Shown piece by piece: positions 52,150-63,699 of a stretch of 64,000 nucleotides of DNA. The translations under genes and the position numbers were made by a program. The notes below the pieces were generated by a model that was not told the DNA's origin, made no database searches, and saw nothing but the letters and a program-made list of their open reading frames with translations. Source of the DNA: Prevotella sp. E13-17 (GTDB lineage Bacteria > Bacteroidota > Bacteroidia > Bacteroidales > Bacteroidaceae); assembly GCF_022024035.1 (NCBI RefSeq), contig NZ_CP091787.1, forward strand, positions 2,542,001 to 2,606,000, read 5' to 3'. Every line of letters begins with the position of its first letter. Within the stretch, counting starts at the first letter, position 1.

Positions 52150-53784
52150 TTATCTCATGATCTTTTTCATCGTGCCATCAGCCTGACGACAAATGTAAAC
52201 CTTGCCAGGCTTCAGCACACGCACCTGTCGGCCATCCAACGTGTAATAAGCATCAGACTGTCTGTTGACCACAGTCGTCAACGCTTTCACGTCGTTTACT
52301 TTTGGCTTTGTGCCGTGCCAAGCCAGAAAGTCCAGATCGTCAGCACTTTTCACGCCATTAGCCTCATAGAAAGCCTCAGCCATTTTAGGCGTGATAGTGA
52401 TATACAGGCGGTTGTCGCCACTGAAGGTGACATAGTTATACAGCCCCTCTGTGGTCTTTTCCACACGCTGGAAGCCCACCTTCTCTGCCGTGTTCACCCA
52501 TTTATAGGCGATGCGAGTATTCTGACTACCGGTAAACTCCTTACTGTCTTCCTCCGACCATGTCAGCACATTGCTTGGAATCTTCTTTGTGGGCTGTGCC
52601 TCACTATAGTAAACAGAATATTCGCCTGGCTCACCTACAACGATAAAGTTTGATGCAGCCAGCAATTCCTCAGTGCCCTTATATTCATTATAGGTCAGGT
52701 CGCTGTTCTTCACGTTGGCAGTCACGTAGGTAAACGTAACATCGTTCGAGCCAAAGAAGTTTTTCTCTGGGCGGAACACCAGGAAGCCACTCTCAGGAAT
52801 CGTAATCTTATCCTCTGTCAGTTCTGCCAGTTCATCATCGTAAGCGCGTGGCTGTATGGTGCCAGACGCCTGGAAGTCAACAGAAGAGTTGTTGGTGTCA
52901 TACAGCACTTTGCGTCCGTCTGGCATGATGAAAGCGGTTTTGCGATAAACGGTCTCCCCATTGTAGCCACCTACTGCTGTCGTCGTGGCATAACCCTTAT
53001 CATAGGTCTCACCCAATCGTTTCATCGACACGTCAACGCCCTTGTCTTTCACGTTGCCCAAAATCTCAACAGCATCAATAGTATAATATGGATTCACCAA
53101 TGCGAACCTGTTACCAGTGGTCTTTCCTTTACCATACACCAGACTCTCTTCTGCCGTGATGATGGCAGCATCATTGTTCTTCAGCAACAGAATGCTTGCC
53201 GAACTTGTGCCCGTTGGCGTCAGATTCATAAAGTCAAGTGCTGGTGAAAAGGTGTAAACCAAGTTGATGGCTTTCACCTCGTCATTGTGAGGATATTTTG
53301 CGTTCGTAGTTTTCACCTCGAAATCAGCTTTAGAGAGGTCATGTCCCGTTACAGCTGCAGCAGTATGGTCTGTGGCACTATTACAAATAATGAACGACTT
53401 GCCAGCTCCCACTGTATAAGTCGCATCTGTAGGAATCTGGAATATCTGCTTCACCACAATCTTTCCACTCAGAGTGGCTTTCAACTCTGGATCTGCCTCA
53501 ATGGCAGCCGCTGTATAGGCCGAATTAGCCGATTCGCTCTCAACCAGAGCCACATACATACCTGTGATGTCAATTTCCTCTTCACGGTTGTTGTAAATCT
53601 CAACATACTGGCCAGCAACATAGTTGCCACTACCACCTGAGTTTTTTGAAGCAGAATAGAACACCTTGCTTATTACAAGGTCTCCAGAACTAACCTTGTT
53701 GGGTGCGATTGTTGCGCCAACCTCTGTTATCCACATTGCGCCGACCATCAAGGCCAGCATCTTCATCTGAGTAAATAGTTTCAT
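52150..53784 (-). CDS. Secreted protein with lamin-tail/DUF4876-like domain and T9SS-like tail
   Basis: A 544-aa exported protein with signal MKLFTQMKMLALMVGAMWITEVGA. The first ~200 residues (SSGDLVISKVFYSASKNSG, YVAGQYVEIYNNREEEIDITGMYVALVES) fit the immunoglobulin-like lamin-tail/DUF4876 domain, common in surface proteins of the phylum. The rest is beta-rich with no known motif. The tail DAYYTLDGRQVRVLKPGKVYICRQADG is the Bacteroidota C-terminal signature. Two candidate promoters precede it: TATCTTTG (53864-53857) and a farther TTTG-N20-TAACTTTG (53991-53984 for the -7 box). Confidence 0.72.
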   Translation of the reverse strand: MKLFTQMKMLALMVGAMWITEVGATIAPNKVSSGDLVISKVFYSASKNSGGSGNYVAGQYVEIYNNREEEIDITGMYVALVESESANSAYTAAAIEADPELKATLSGKIVVKQIFQIPTDATYTVGAGKSFIICNSATDHTAAAVTGHDLSKADFEVKTTNAKYPHNDEVKAINLVYTFSPALDFMNLTPTGTSSASILLLKNNDAAIITAEESLVYGKGKTTGNRFALVNPYYTIDAVEILGNVKDKGVDVSMKRLGETYDKGYATTTAVGGYNGETVYRKTAFIMPDGRKVLYDTNNSSVDFQASGTIQPRAYDDELAELTEDKITIPESGFLVFRPEKNFFGSNDVTFTYVTANVKNSDLTYNEYKGTEELLAASNFIVVGEPGEYSVYYSEAQPTKKIPSNVLTWSEEDSKEFTGSQNTRIAYKWVNTAEKVGFQRVEKTTEGLYNYVTFSGDNRLYITITPKMAEAFYEANGVKSADDLDFLAWHGTKPKVNDVKALTTVVNRQSDAYYTLDGRQVRVLKPGKVYICRQADGTMKKIMR

Positions 53785-54141
53785 TAGCTTATTGTTTTAG
53801 AAATAATTATTTGTAATTGACATATTTGCCATCCCGTTTATTTGTCTTTCACGCTGCAAAGATAGTCATAAATTCCCAATTATCTAAACACCGCGCACAA
53901 AAAAATTTCAGTAGTTTAAAATACGTTATTCATTTATGCTATAATCACTTAGGTAGTCAACCTTAAATGTAAAGATTCGGATGCAAAGTTACAAAATATC
54001 AGACTAATTACCAAATAAAATCGCCAAATAATTGTTATTTCAGCAGTCACAGCAACATGAATCAGCCAACAAACAAAAAGATTGCTCCTTTTTTAAGAAG
54101 CAATCTTTTTGTTTATTACACTTATGTTGTCAAAAAAGATA
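53785..54141. other. Intergenic region with two leftward promoters and a terminator
   Basis: This 357-bp gap has no gene. On the minus strand a full promoter TTTG-N20-TAACTTTG has its -7 box at 53991-53984, about 200 nt before the gene at 53784, and a second -7 box TATCTTTG is at 53864-53857. A terminator stem AAAAAGATTGCT (54075-54086) / AGCAATCTTTTT (54099-54110) ends the beta-galactosidase gene. Confidence 0.6.
54075..54110. terminator. Bidirectional terminator after the beta-galactosidase gene
   Basis: 12-bp perfect stem with a T-rich loop and A/T flanks, 32 nt past the stop at 54142. Confidence 0.85.
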
Positions 54142-57264
<3,123 letters not shown>

Positions 57265-57377
57265 TCAATTATTGTTATTGGTTAAGGTTTTTACGCTGCA
57301 AAGGAACAAATAATTTGGTTAATCACCAAATAAAATTCCCTCAAAATTACAATTTTCCCACAGTCATAGCCGTATCA

Positions 57378-58439
57378 TTAGTCATTGGTCAATGAGCAGA
57401 CCTCTTCTGCCATTGCATTCAGTGCCATGCAGTCCGAACGACTGATGTGTCGCTTTGTCGGGTCGTAAGACCAAGGACTAAGTATGAGCACCCTGCCGGC
57501 AGCACACGCATCAAAAAGGGTGTCAACAGGTTTGTAGTAGTCGCGAAAGCCATTATCGGCAAGAACAATAAAAGGCCGCTGTTCTTTTAGCAACACCTGC
57601 ATGACCTGCTTTTCCTGTGGCGAGATGAATGGAGACACCATCACCGTCCCCTTTCTAGCCTCCAACACACAACCGTTCATATAGTCACGCAACGTCTGAC
57701 TTTCACCTCTCTCAGCATCCTTAACCCACATGCTGCGCACATGCACAGCATGGTAACGCTCGGCATGCAACAGGGCTACATTCCCCACCCCATCATAGCT
57801 ACGGCCAGCCACCTCGATGGCTTTTTGCACTCGAAAGAAGCCCGGCATCAGGCGCTTGGTGGCCAGGCGCTGAGGGTTCATATCCAAATAGCGTATCGTT
57901 GTAGCCAACTGAGAGTAACGGCCCATAGCACGGATGAAAGGCATCTCTGAAAACAAAGGCTCCAGAGCGTAGTAGGCATCATTGCCCAGCTGCTGGCAAA
58001 GCCCCGCCGCCATCGTCTTCAGTCTGGCAGTAGCATCCTTCAGTTCTTCGCGAGTACTACTCGGAATAAGAAAAGAAGTCCCCGAACATGTGCTGGCGCG
58101 ACCCAGTTTCTTCACGCCCTGCCAGAAACCCCTGGTCACCGTCTTAATACCATTGGCCATCGTGCGGCGCACATATATCACGGCATGCAGATGATCAGGC
58201 ATCAAACAGAAATGCAGCACCCTCACCTCAGGATGATACTGCGGAGTGCCCAGCAGACAGTCCACGACAGCATCGCCCAGTGCCGTGCGCTGCAGCCATG
58301 CTTTCGAAGGGTCATCGCCAGGCACCATCAGCCTTCCCAGCACGGGCTGTCGGTTGCTCACAGTCAGAGTGATATGATAGAGCGCAGCGCCTCTCCATGC
58401 TGCACCAGGCTCCTGCCATTGCCATTGCTCATGTTCCAT
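57378..58439 (-). CDS. REP-associated tyrosine transposase (RAYT, Y1 HUH) with extra C-terminal domain
   Basis: A 353-aa protein starting MEHEQWQWQEPG at ATG 58439, 43 nt after a TATCTTTG -7 box; longer frames to 58610 run upstream of that box. The HUH motif is HFCLMPDHLHAVIYV with His83 and His85; the catalytic Tyr is likely Tyr184 in TTIRYLDMNPQRLATKR, the RAYT-type Y...NP helix. After ~215 comes a C-terminal region: GTVMVSPFISPQEKQVMQVLLKEQRPFIVLADNGFRDYYKP ... GRVLILSPW (key phrases VSPFISPQEK and FIVLADNGF), reminiscent of DprA/SLOG Rossmann folds. It lies beside the composite repeat cluster at 58637-58935. RAYTs nick single-stranded REP hairpins; repeats here are the candidate substrate. 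Confidence 0.85.
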   Translation of the reverse strand: MEHEQWQWQEPGAAWRGAALYHITLTVSNRQPVLGRLMVPGDDPSKAWLQRTALGDAVVDCLLGTPQYHPEVRVLHFCLMPDHLHAVIYVRRTMANGIKTVTRGFWQGVKKLGRASTCSGTSFLIPSSTREELKDATARLKTMAAGLCQQLGNDAYYALEPLFSEMPFIRAMGRYSQLATTIRYLDMNPQRLATKRLMPGFFRVQKAIEVAGRSYDGVGNVALLHAERYHAVHVRSMWVKDAERGESQTLRDYMNGCVLEARKGTVMVSPFISPQEKQVMQVLLKEQRPFIVLADNGFRDYYKPVDTLFDACAAGRVLILSPWSYDPTKRHISRSDCMALNAMAEEVCSLTND

Positions 58440-58636
58440 GGTGTTTTTTTGAGATTCAGCTATGTTTATGGTTTTTGCGCTGCAAAGATACAAAAAATAG
58501 CGAACTGCCCTCACGTCCAGCCCACTATTTTTTAAATCTCTTCTTTCCCGTTTCTCCCGAGTAGTACTCGGGACTAAATAAGTTAGTATGTCATTCAGTA
58601 GGTTTCGCATAGCAAGAGTGGAGGTATTGTCACGTT

Positions 58637-58671
58637 AAAGTGCCACTATTGACATGCAATAGTGGCACTTT
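58637..58671. repeat. R2 palindrome (14-bp stem, 7-nt loop)
   Basis: AAAGTGCCACTATT (58637-58650), loop GACATGC, AATAGTGGCACTTT (58658-58671). It is 198 nt upstream of the RAYT start codon and 10 nt before the array. Confidence 0.9.
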
Positions 58672-58681
58672 TGACCTGAAT

Positions 58682-58780
58682 CTAGGGGCTAGATCCGTTC
58701 AATCCAGGGGCTAGACAGCTCATATACAGCCCCTAGATGAGGTGAATCTAGCCCCTAGAATTGAGTCCGCCAGCCCCTAG
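58682..58780. repeat. Five-unit array of 11-bp units at 22-bp period (second locus)
   Basis: Units start at 58682 (CTAGGGGCTAG), 58704 (CCAGGGGCTAG), 58726 (ACAGCCCCTAG, inverted), 58748 (CTAGCCCCTAG) and 58770 (CCAGCCCCTAG, inverted), exactly 22 bp apart. Spacers ATCCGTTCAAT, ACAGCTCATAT, ATGAGGTGAAT and AATTGAGTCCG share little. Same unit count, period and unit length as the array at 17564-17662. Confidence 0.9.
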
Positions 58781-58845
58781 ACCAGAAACAATACCGAAAG
58801 TATTGCATCTACAAAGCGCAGAAATAGGACCACCAAACCAGTGGT

Positions 58846-58935
58846 TTAAAGACAGAATCGCTCAGCTCTGCCGCTTTTACCGAGGCGCAGCCGAATCAAA
58901 GAACAGAAGAACATACTTTTTTTAAGAACATACTT
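58846..58935. repeat. R1 repeat module (second full composite locus)
   Basis: Starts AAAGACAGAATCGCTCAGCTCTGCCGC, includes CGGCAGAGCTGAGCG in the reverse direction as at 1200-1258, and ends with two GAACATACTT units. Together with the palindrome and array it forms the mirror image of the element at 17341-17708. Confidence 0.8.
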
Positions 58936-58938
58936 CAC

Positions 58939-59130
58939 TACTGCCCCGTTAAAGTGGACTAATCGCTCTTTGAAATAATCGAAATTCAGTCTATTAGGTG
59001 GTTTATTTTTAAAATAATACTATATGAGCAATATATATACGAAAGGGGTTGAAGGTGATGGCAGATAAGTGGCTGCAAAATCGCATAATTAACTTTACTT
59101 TGTGTAAAAAAGGGCGATTTTTAGTGAACA
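58939..59130. repeat. Insertion-sequence-end remnant, copy A
   Basis: Begins TACTGCCCCGTTAAAGTGGACTAAT-type sequence (58939-58963, identical over 25 nt to 63507-63531; 20-nt part: CTGCCCCGTTAAAGTGGACT) and ends TAGTGAACA (59122-59130), as does the copy at 63643-63651. The interior, ~160 bp, contains no gene and has ~75% identity to copy B over the first 60 bp. Its right end supplies the stop codon of the gene at 59121. Confidence 0.7.
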
Positions 59131-59711
59131 CTATTATTCAGTATTTCTGCGAAGATACCGTTGGCTACGCTTACGCCATCCTTATTCTTTAGTCTGACAG
59201 CGCGATAGTCTGTGTTTAGATAGCGTGAACCATTCTTTCTGTAGTAGTCCCATTCTGTAAATGTGGTCTTCCCCAAATCGAACTGAATTCTACGGTCAGA
59301 ACCATTGTAGAAAAAGCCATAGAAGCTATCGCCTCTCAACTGGTAGTCTACGATATATGTGGGATTCCACTTGTCGTCGTCATAGATGATGGTGATGTCG
59401 CCATCTACGATAAACCACTTAAAGGTACAGAAGGCATAGTTCTCTTTGGGTGAAGAAGTCTTGTAGTCCAGCTCATAGCCTCTTCCACTGGTATAGTGAT
59501 AATCTTTTGACTCAAAGCCCATCACGGTAGAATATTCTGAGCCATTAATGCCCCAGCGATTCTGATAATATTCTGTAATCTTACCTTCCCAGTCGCTGCT
59601 ACGCAGACTTGAGGCGATATAGTCGTCCTCGTTTGTAGTGCAGGCGGTGAATACTACCATGGCAGCCATGGCAACGAACATGATTTTTGTGTAATTGAAC
59701 ACTGTTTTCAT
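59121..59711 (-). CDS. Lipoprotein of unknown function
   Basis: A 196-aa lipoprotein: MKTVFNYTKIMFVAMAAMVVFTAC, lipobox Cys at ~24. The mature part is rich in Tyr, Asp and aromatic residues (YYQNRWGINGSEYSTVMGFES, RGYELDYKTSSPKENYAFC, YIVDYQLRGDSFYGFF), suggesting a beta-rich lipocalin-like fold; the family is not recognised. It follows the 401-aa gene by 40 nt. The final residues NNSVH and the stop come from the remnant repeat, so the original C-terminus may be altered. Confidence 0.65.
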   Translation of the reverse strand: MKTVFNYTKIMFVAMAAMVVFTACTTNEDDYIASSLRSSDWEGKITEYYQNRWGINGSEYSTVMGFESKDYHYTSGRGYELDYKTSSPKENYAFCTFKWFIVDGDITIIYDDDKWNPTYIVDYQLRGDSFYGFFYNGSDRRIQFDLGKTTFTEWDYYRKNGSRYLNTDYRAVRLKNKDGVSVANGIFAEILNNSVH

Positions 59712-59751
59712 AAAGTTTAAATTGTTAATTGTGTATTATTAGTTGTGATTA

Positions 59752-60957
59752 TTATTCTCTTCTTATATTATATGGATATGACAGTTTCCAGGGCGAATCT
59801 TCCAGCTTAAACTTCTTGGCGCCTTCCTGAGTTTTTGGCGTGCGCACAAGTGGTAAGTCTGAGAGATCCATCAGGTAAAGATATTGATGGAACAGCGATT
59901 TTATACCTTCTCTTACCGACCAGCGTGCAGAAATGTATTCTTTTGTTATAGGATCATTACCACGGATGGCCTCTACCTCTTTGTTCCATGCTATCAGCTT
60001 GACCATAGCAGCCTTATATTCTGCCAAGAGTGATGCTGGCGATTTCTGCATCCAGCGCTGTAAAAGCTTACGGTTGTATTCGGCCACAATCTCTGCCTCA
60101 CGCTTGCGACCCTCCACAAACCAATCAGGCGTCTTCTTGGGATTTTCAGCGGCCACACGTGCACGCAATTCGTCCTCTATGACCTGCACACGCTTACACT
60201 CGTCAGAGCCAAACCACTCCTTAATTAGCTGCTTTACCAGTGGCGAATAGATGTTAAAGTAGAAACGAGGTGCACCACCTTGCTTCTCGAGCAGCCAGCA
60301 TCCTCTGTCATGATCTGGCGTCTCGTTATAATGTACAATGTCTGCATTTTGATCGTAAAACTTTGTGCATGCAGCCTTCATTTTATCCAACACCTTATTA
60401 TATTGTGGCCACTTCTTGTCTACAAAGAGGGTGTCGAAAGGCTGTCCTTTGCGTGCCTTCTTGGCATTATCCATCATGATTTTACTAAATCTGTCATTTT
60501 CCGTTTTCAACTCAGGTTCTGGCTCATAGTTAGCAACGGCTTCAACGCGTGCCCTTAATTCGCCTGCTGAGTATTCTGTCATCTTTTCACGTGTATCAAC
60601 TTGCGATGGATCGGGCAGCACAGGCAGATTCTGATAGGCATCTTCAAAAGTCTTATAAGTGTACTTTTCTACCATCTTTTTATAATCCTCTTTGCTTATC
60701 TTCCAGTCTGTTAGCAAGGCATTACCTTCTCTGGCTGTATAGTCCCAAAACATGTGTCCACCCAGATTCTGTGCATAGTTACGGTCTTCTGGCTCCACAT
60801 ATAGTATCTTTGCTGTCGACTTTGTGGTTGCTTTAGTACTTGTTTTCTGACTCTTAGCCTTTGCCTGTGTCCTGGCTTTGGTCTTGTTTTGTGCTTGCAT
60901 AGAGGCTGTTCCAGTTAGCAGCATTGCTGCAAGAGATAGGTAGATAAATGGTCTCAT
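59752..60957 (-). CDS. Exported protein of unknown function, 401 aa
   Basis: Signal peptide MRPFIYLSLAAMLLTGTASMQAQ followed by a Lys/Thr/Ala-rich linker (KTKARTQAKAKSQKTST). The rest is mostly helical and hydrophilic, with conserved-looking aromatic motifs (LGGHMFWDYTAREGNALLTDWKIS, PQYNKVLDKMKAACTKFYDQN, GGAPRFYFNIYSPLVKQLIKEWFG). No catalytic motif known. It is divergent from the AraC regulator and forms a transcription unit with the following lipoprotein. Function unknown. Confidence 0.65.
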   Translation of the reverse strand: MRPFIYLSLAAMLLTGTASMQAQNKTKARTQAKAKSQKTSTKATTKSTAKILYVEPEDRNYAQNLGGHMFWDYTAREGNALLTDWKISKEDYKKMVEKYTYKTFEDAYQNLPVLPDPSQVDTREKMTEYSAGELRARVEAVANYEPEPELKTENDRFSKIMMDNAKKARKGQPFDTLFVDKKWPQYNKVLDKMKAACTKFYDQNADIVHYNETPDHDRGCWLLEKQGGAPRFYFNIYSPLVKQLIKEWFGSDECKRVQVIEDELRARVAAENPKKTPDWFVEGRKREAEIVAEYNRKLLQRWMQKSPASLLAEYKAAMVKLIAWNKEVEAIRGNDPITKEYISARWSVREGIKSLFHQYLYLMDLSDLPLVRTPKTQEGAKKFKLEDSPWKLSYPYNIRRE

Positions 60958-60993
60958 AATATATAAATAGATTACTTATTTTTTTTCTGGCTG

Positions 60994-61001
60994 CAAAGGT
61001 A
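60994..61001 (-). promoter_or_regulatory. -7 box of the 401-aa gene
   Basis: Minus strand TACCTTTG, 37 nt before ATG 60957, back to back with the AraC-gene promoter. Confidence 0.55.
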
Positions 61002-61066
61002 CATAATGTTTTTGAAATAAAAATACCGATGATACATGTCGAACATATATTGTTACTTATCAAACA

Positions 61067-61096
61067 TTGCCTTTTCGTTTTTTATATCTACTTTTG
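61067..61096 (+). promoter_or_regulatory. Promoter of the AraC-type regulator
   Basis: TTG (61067-61069), 19 nt, TACTTTTG (61089-61096), 28 nt before ATG 61125. Confidence 0.7.
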
Positions 61097-61124
61097 CATC
61101 CGAAAAAGAGAAGAACAGAACATT

Positions 61125-62030
61125 ATGGATATTTTTGAGTTCAAACCAAGAAAGGGGGCAGGTACTCTTCGCATGGGTGATAGCGACGAGTTGGTACTGG
61201 TGGATTGCTTTGACGGTATGCCTGCTGGCAGAATAAAACCGATGGACCATGGTATCATTATTATCTGCACGGCAGGAGCTGCCCAGTTCGAGTATGACGG
61301 TCAGACCATTCAGCTGAATAAGAATGACCTCTTTCTCTACATGGTGCGTTCGGTTGTGGAGAAGTTTATGTCTACTCCCGACTTTAATTGTCGCCAAATA
61401 TGGTTCTCTCGTGGCGAAATGTGGAACATGAACACGTTTACTAAAAGCAGTCTTTCCGATGTGGTGCTATTGAAGCAGCATCCCAAGGCGTCACTATCCG
61501 ATACTGATGTTTCACTGTTCGATTCTTACTACCAGCAACTCAGTCATCACATGCGCAACAGTTCTTTGGCGCTCTATCCCGACATAGTGCGCTCTATTGT
61601 CAGCACCTTCCTCTTAGAGGTACTCTCTGTGCTGCGTAGGGGAGAGCAGCGAACCAAGGGTGATAATGCTTTTGGCAATACTGGTCTGCATGGCAAGAAA
61701 CTTGCCGACCGCTTTATGCAGTTGGCAGAGCAAAGTGATGGTCGCATCCGTCGTGTCGATGAGTATGCCAAGATGCTGAACGTCACTCCTAAATACCTCT
61801 CCAAGCTGTTGATGGAAACCATGAATAGGCGCCCCAGCGAGATGGTTCATTTCTTCACACTCCAAGCTATCGAGAACCGTTTGCGCTTCACTGATATGAC
61901 CATGCAGCAGATTGCCGATGACCTGCAATTTCCCAATGCCTCTTTCTTTGGCAAATACTTTAAGGAACACTCAGGCATGACACCTATGGAGTTTCGTATC
62001 AAGTATCAAAACAACAACGAAGAAGAATAA
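61125..62030 (+). CDS. AraC family transcriptional regulator
   Basis: A 301-aa regulator starting MDIFEFKPRKGAGTL at ATG 61125; a longer frame from 61029 runs through the promoter. The N-terminal ~170 residues form a ligand-sensing cupin-like domain (DHGIIIICTAGAAQFEYDGQTIQL). The C-terminal AraC/XylS domain has two HTHs: RRVDEYAKMLNVTPKYLSKLLMETMNRRPSEM and MQQIADDLQFPNASFFGKYFKEHSGMTPMEFR. The effector is unknown. It is divergent from the 401-aa/lipoprotein unit, which is a likely target (inference), and is followed 49 nt later by glmM. Confidence 0.9.
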   Translation: MDIFEFKPRKGAGTLRMGDSDELVLVDCFDGMPAGRIKPMDHGIIIICTAGAAQFEYDGQTIQLNKNDLFLYMVRSVVEKFMSTPDFNCRQIWFSRGEMWNMNTFTKSSLSDVVLLKQHPKASLSDTDVSLFDSYYQQLSHHMRNSSLALYPDIVRSIVSTFLLEVLSVLRRGEQRTKGDNAFGNTGLHGKKLADRFMQLAEQSDGRIRRVDEYAKMLNVTPKYLSKLLMETMNRRPSEMVHFFTLQAIENRLRFTDMTMQQIADDLQFPNASFFGKYFKEHSGMTPMEFRIKYQNNNEEE

Positions 62031-62079
62031 ATACACAACCAACCATATCGACCATATATAATACACACTTATAACCTAT

Positions 62080-63546
62080 ATGACACTCATCAAATCCATA
62101 TCAGGAATCTACGGCACCATCGGTGGGCGTCCTGGCGATTCGCTGAATCCCCTTGACATCGTCAAGCTCACCTCAGCCTTTGCCCACTATATTCATGGCA
62201 GGAAGATGGTCGTAGGTCGTGATGGTCGTATGTCAGGACTGATGGTGCGCAACATTGTTGTTGGCACTCTCATGGGCTTGGGCTACGATGTTATTGATAT
62301 AGGCTATGCCAGCACCCCAACCACCGAGCTTGCTGTGCGCATGGCTGGTGCTGATGGCGGTATTGTCATTACAGCCTCTCACAACCATAGCCAGTGGAAT
62401 GGTCTGAAGCTACTCAATCATAATGGAGAGTTTCTGACGCCCTATGATGGTAAAGAGATGTTGGCTCTTGCTGAGACAGAAAACTTCTGCTATGCCAATA
62501 TCCAACACTTAGGGCAGTTAACTATCGACGAAACCTTCAACCAGCGCCACATCGATGCTGTCTTAAATCTAAAGTTAGTTGATGTTGATGCCATTCGCAA
62601 GCGCCATTTCCGTGTCTGTGTTGATACCATCAATTCCGTTGGTGGCATCATTCTTCCCCAATTGTTTCAGGCTCTCGGTGTAGACTTCAAGATACTCAAT
62701 GGTGAGTGCACAGGTGCCTTTGCTCATAAGCCAGAGCCCATTGAGAATAACTTGTTGGGCATTATCGGGCGCATGAAGCAAGAACATTTCGACCTCGGCA
62801 TTGTTGTTGACTCCGATGTAGACCGATTAGCGTTTATCAGTGAAGACGGCACGATGTTTGGCGAAGAATACACTCTTGTCTGTGTAGCCGACTATGTGCT
62901 CAGCCATACTTCTGGCAATGCTGTTAGCGACCTCAGCAACACGCGAGCTCTGCGCGATGTCACCCTGCAGCGTGGTGGTCAGTATTTCGCCTCTGCTGTT
63001 GGCGAGGTCAATATTACCGCCAAGATGAAAGAGGTGGGTGCTATTATCGGTGGCGATGGCAATGGTGGTGTAATCTATCCTGAGTGCCACTATGGTCGCG
63101 ATGCTTTGGTAGGCATTGCTCTCTTCCTGAGCAGTCTGTCTCAGCAGCAGTGCACTGTCAGCCAGTTGCGGGCCTCTTTCCCCGACTATCAGATAGCAAA
63201 GAGTTCCATCGACCTCATGCCTGATACTGATGTAGAGGCCATTCTCAAGAAAGTAAAAGACCGCTTCTCTAAAGACAAGAGCGCCCAAATCAGTGAGACC
63301 GACGGACTGAAGATAGACTTTCCCGATCGCTGGGTTTATCTGCGCAAGTCCAACACCGAACCCGTGGTGCGTGTCTATAGCGAGGCTCTCTCCATTGAGC
63401 AGGCTGACCATCTGGGCAACGAGCTCATGCATTACTTCTACGACATGCAGAAAGACTTGGTACTTGATAAATTTGGATTAAACAACAACTTAATATTACA
63501 TAACAGTACTGCCCCGTTAAAGTGGACTAATTACTCTTTTAAATAA
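62080..63546 (+). CDS. glmM: Phosphoglucosamine mutase
   Basis: A 488-aa phosphohexose mutase. Motifs: SGIYGTIGGRPG at the start, catalytic Ser100 in VITASHNHSQWNG, the metal loop VDSDVDRLAF (DxDxDR), GGDGNGGVIYP in the sugar loop and RKSNTEPVVRVYSEA as the phosphate loop. GlmM converts glucosamine-6-phosphate to -1-phosphate for UDP-GlcNAc and so for cell wall. The last ~14 residues (STAPLKWTNYSFK) and the stop are encoded by the repeat remnant at 63507, so the natural C-terminus was replaced; the catalytic core is complete. Phosphomannomutase activity cannot be excluded. Confidence 0.87.
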   Translation: MTLIKSISGIYGTIGGRPGDSLNPLDIVKLTSAFAHYIHGRKMVVGRDGRMSGLMVRNIVVGTLMGLGYDVIDIGYASTPTTELAVRMAGADGGIVITASHNHSQWNGLKLLNHNGEFLTPYDGKEMLALAETENFCYANIQHLGQLTIDETFNQRHIDAVLNLKLVDVDAIRKRHFRVCVDTINSVGGIILPQLFQALGVDFKILNGECTGAFAHKPEPIENNLLGIIGRMKQEHFDLGIVVDSDVDRLAFISEDGTMFGEEYTLVCVADYVLSHTSGNAVSDLSNTRALRDVTLQRGGQYFASAVGEVNITAKMKEVGAIIGGDGNGGVIYPECHYGRDALVGIALFLSSLSQQQCTVSQLRASFPDYQIAKSSIDLMPDTDVEAILKKVKDRFSKDKSAQISETDGLKIDFPDRWVYLRKSNTEPVVRVYSEALSIEQADHLGNELMHYFYDMQKDLVLDKFGLNNNLILHNSTAPLKWTNYSFK

Positions 63547-63651
63547 TTGAAATACAGTCCATTAAGCAAGCTTTTGAAAAGAAACGGACTTGATTTTGTA
63601 ATATTGGTAACCGATCACTAGTGTCCAGTTAAAGCTGGACACTAGTGAACA
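63507..63651. repeat. Insertion-sequence-end remnant, copy B
   Basis: Starts with the same 25 nt as copy A (63507-63531) and ends TAGTGAACA (63643-63651). Inside is a perfect 13-bp palindrome CACTAGTGTCCAG (63616-63628) / CTGGACACTAGTG (63635-63647). It overlaps the 3' end of glmM and gives its stop codon; the remaining gap to 63700 has no gene. Confidence 0.7.
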
Positions 63652-63699
63652 TTCTAAAGAAAATAAACACATCCCAAAAAAGATATTCTGTCAAAGAAC

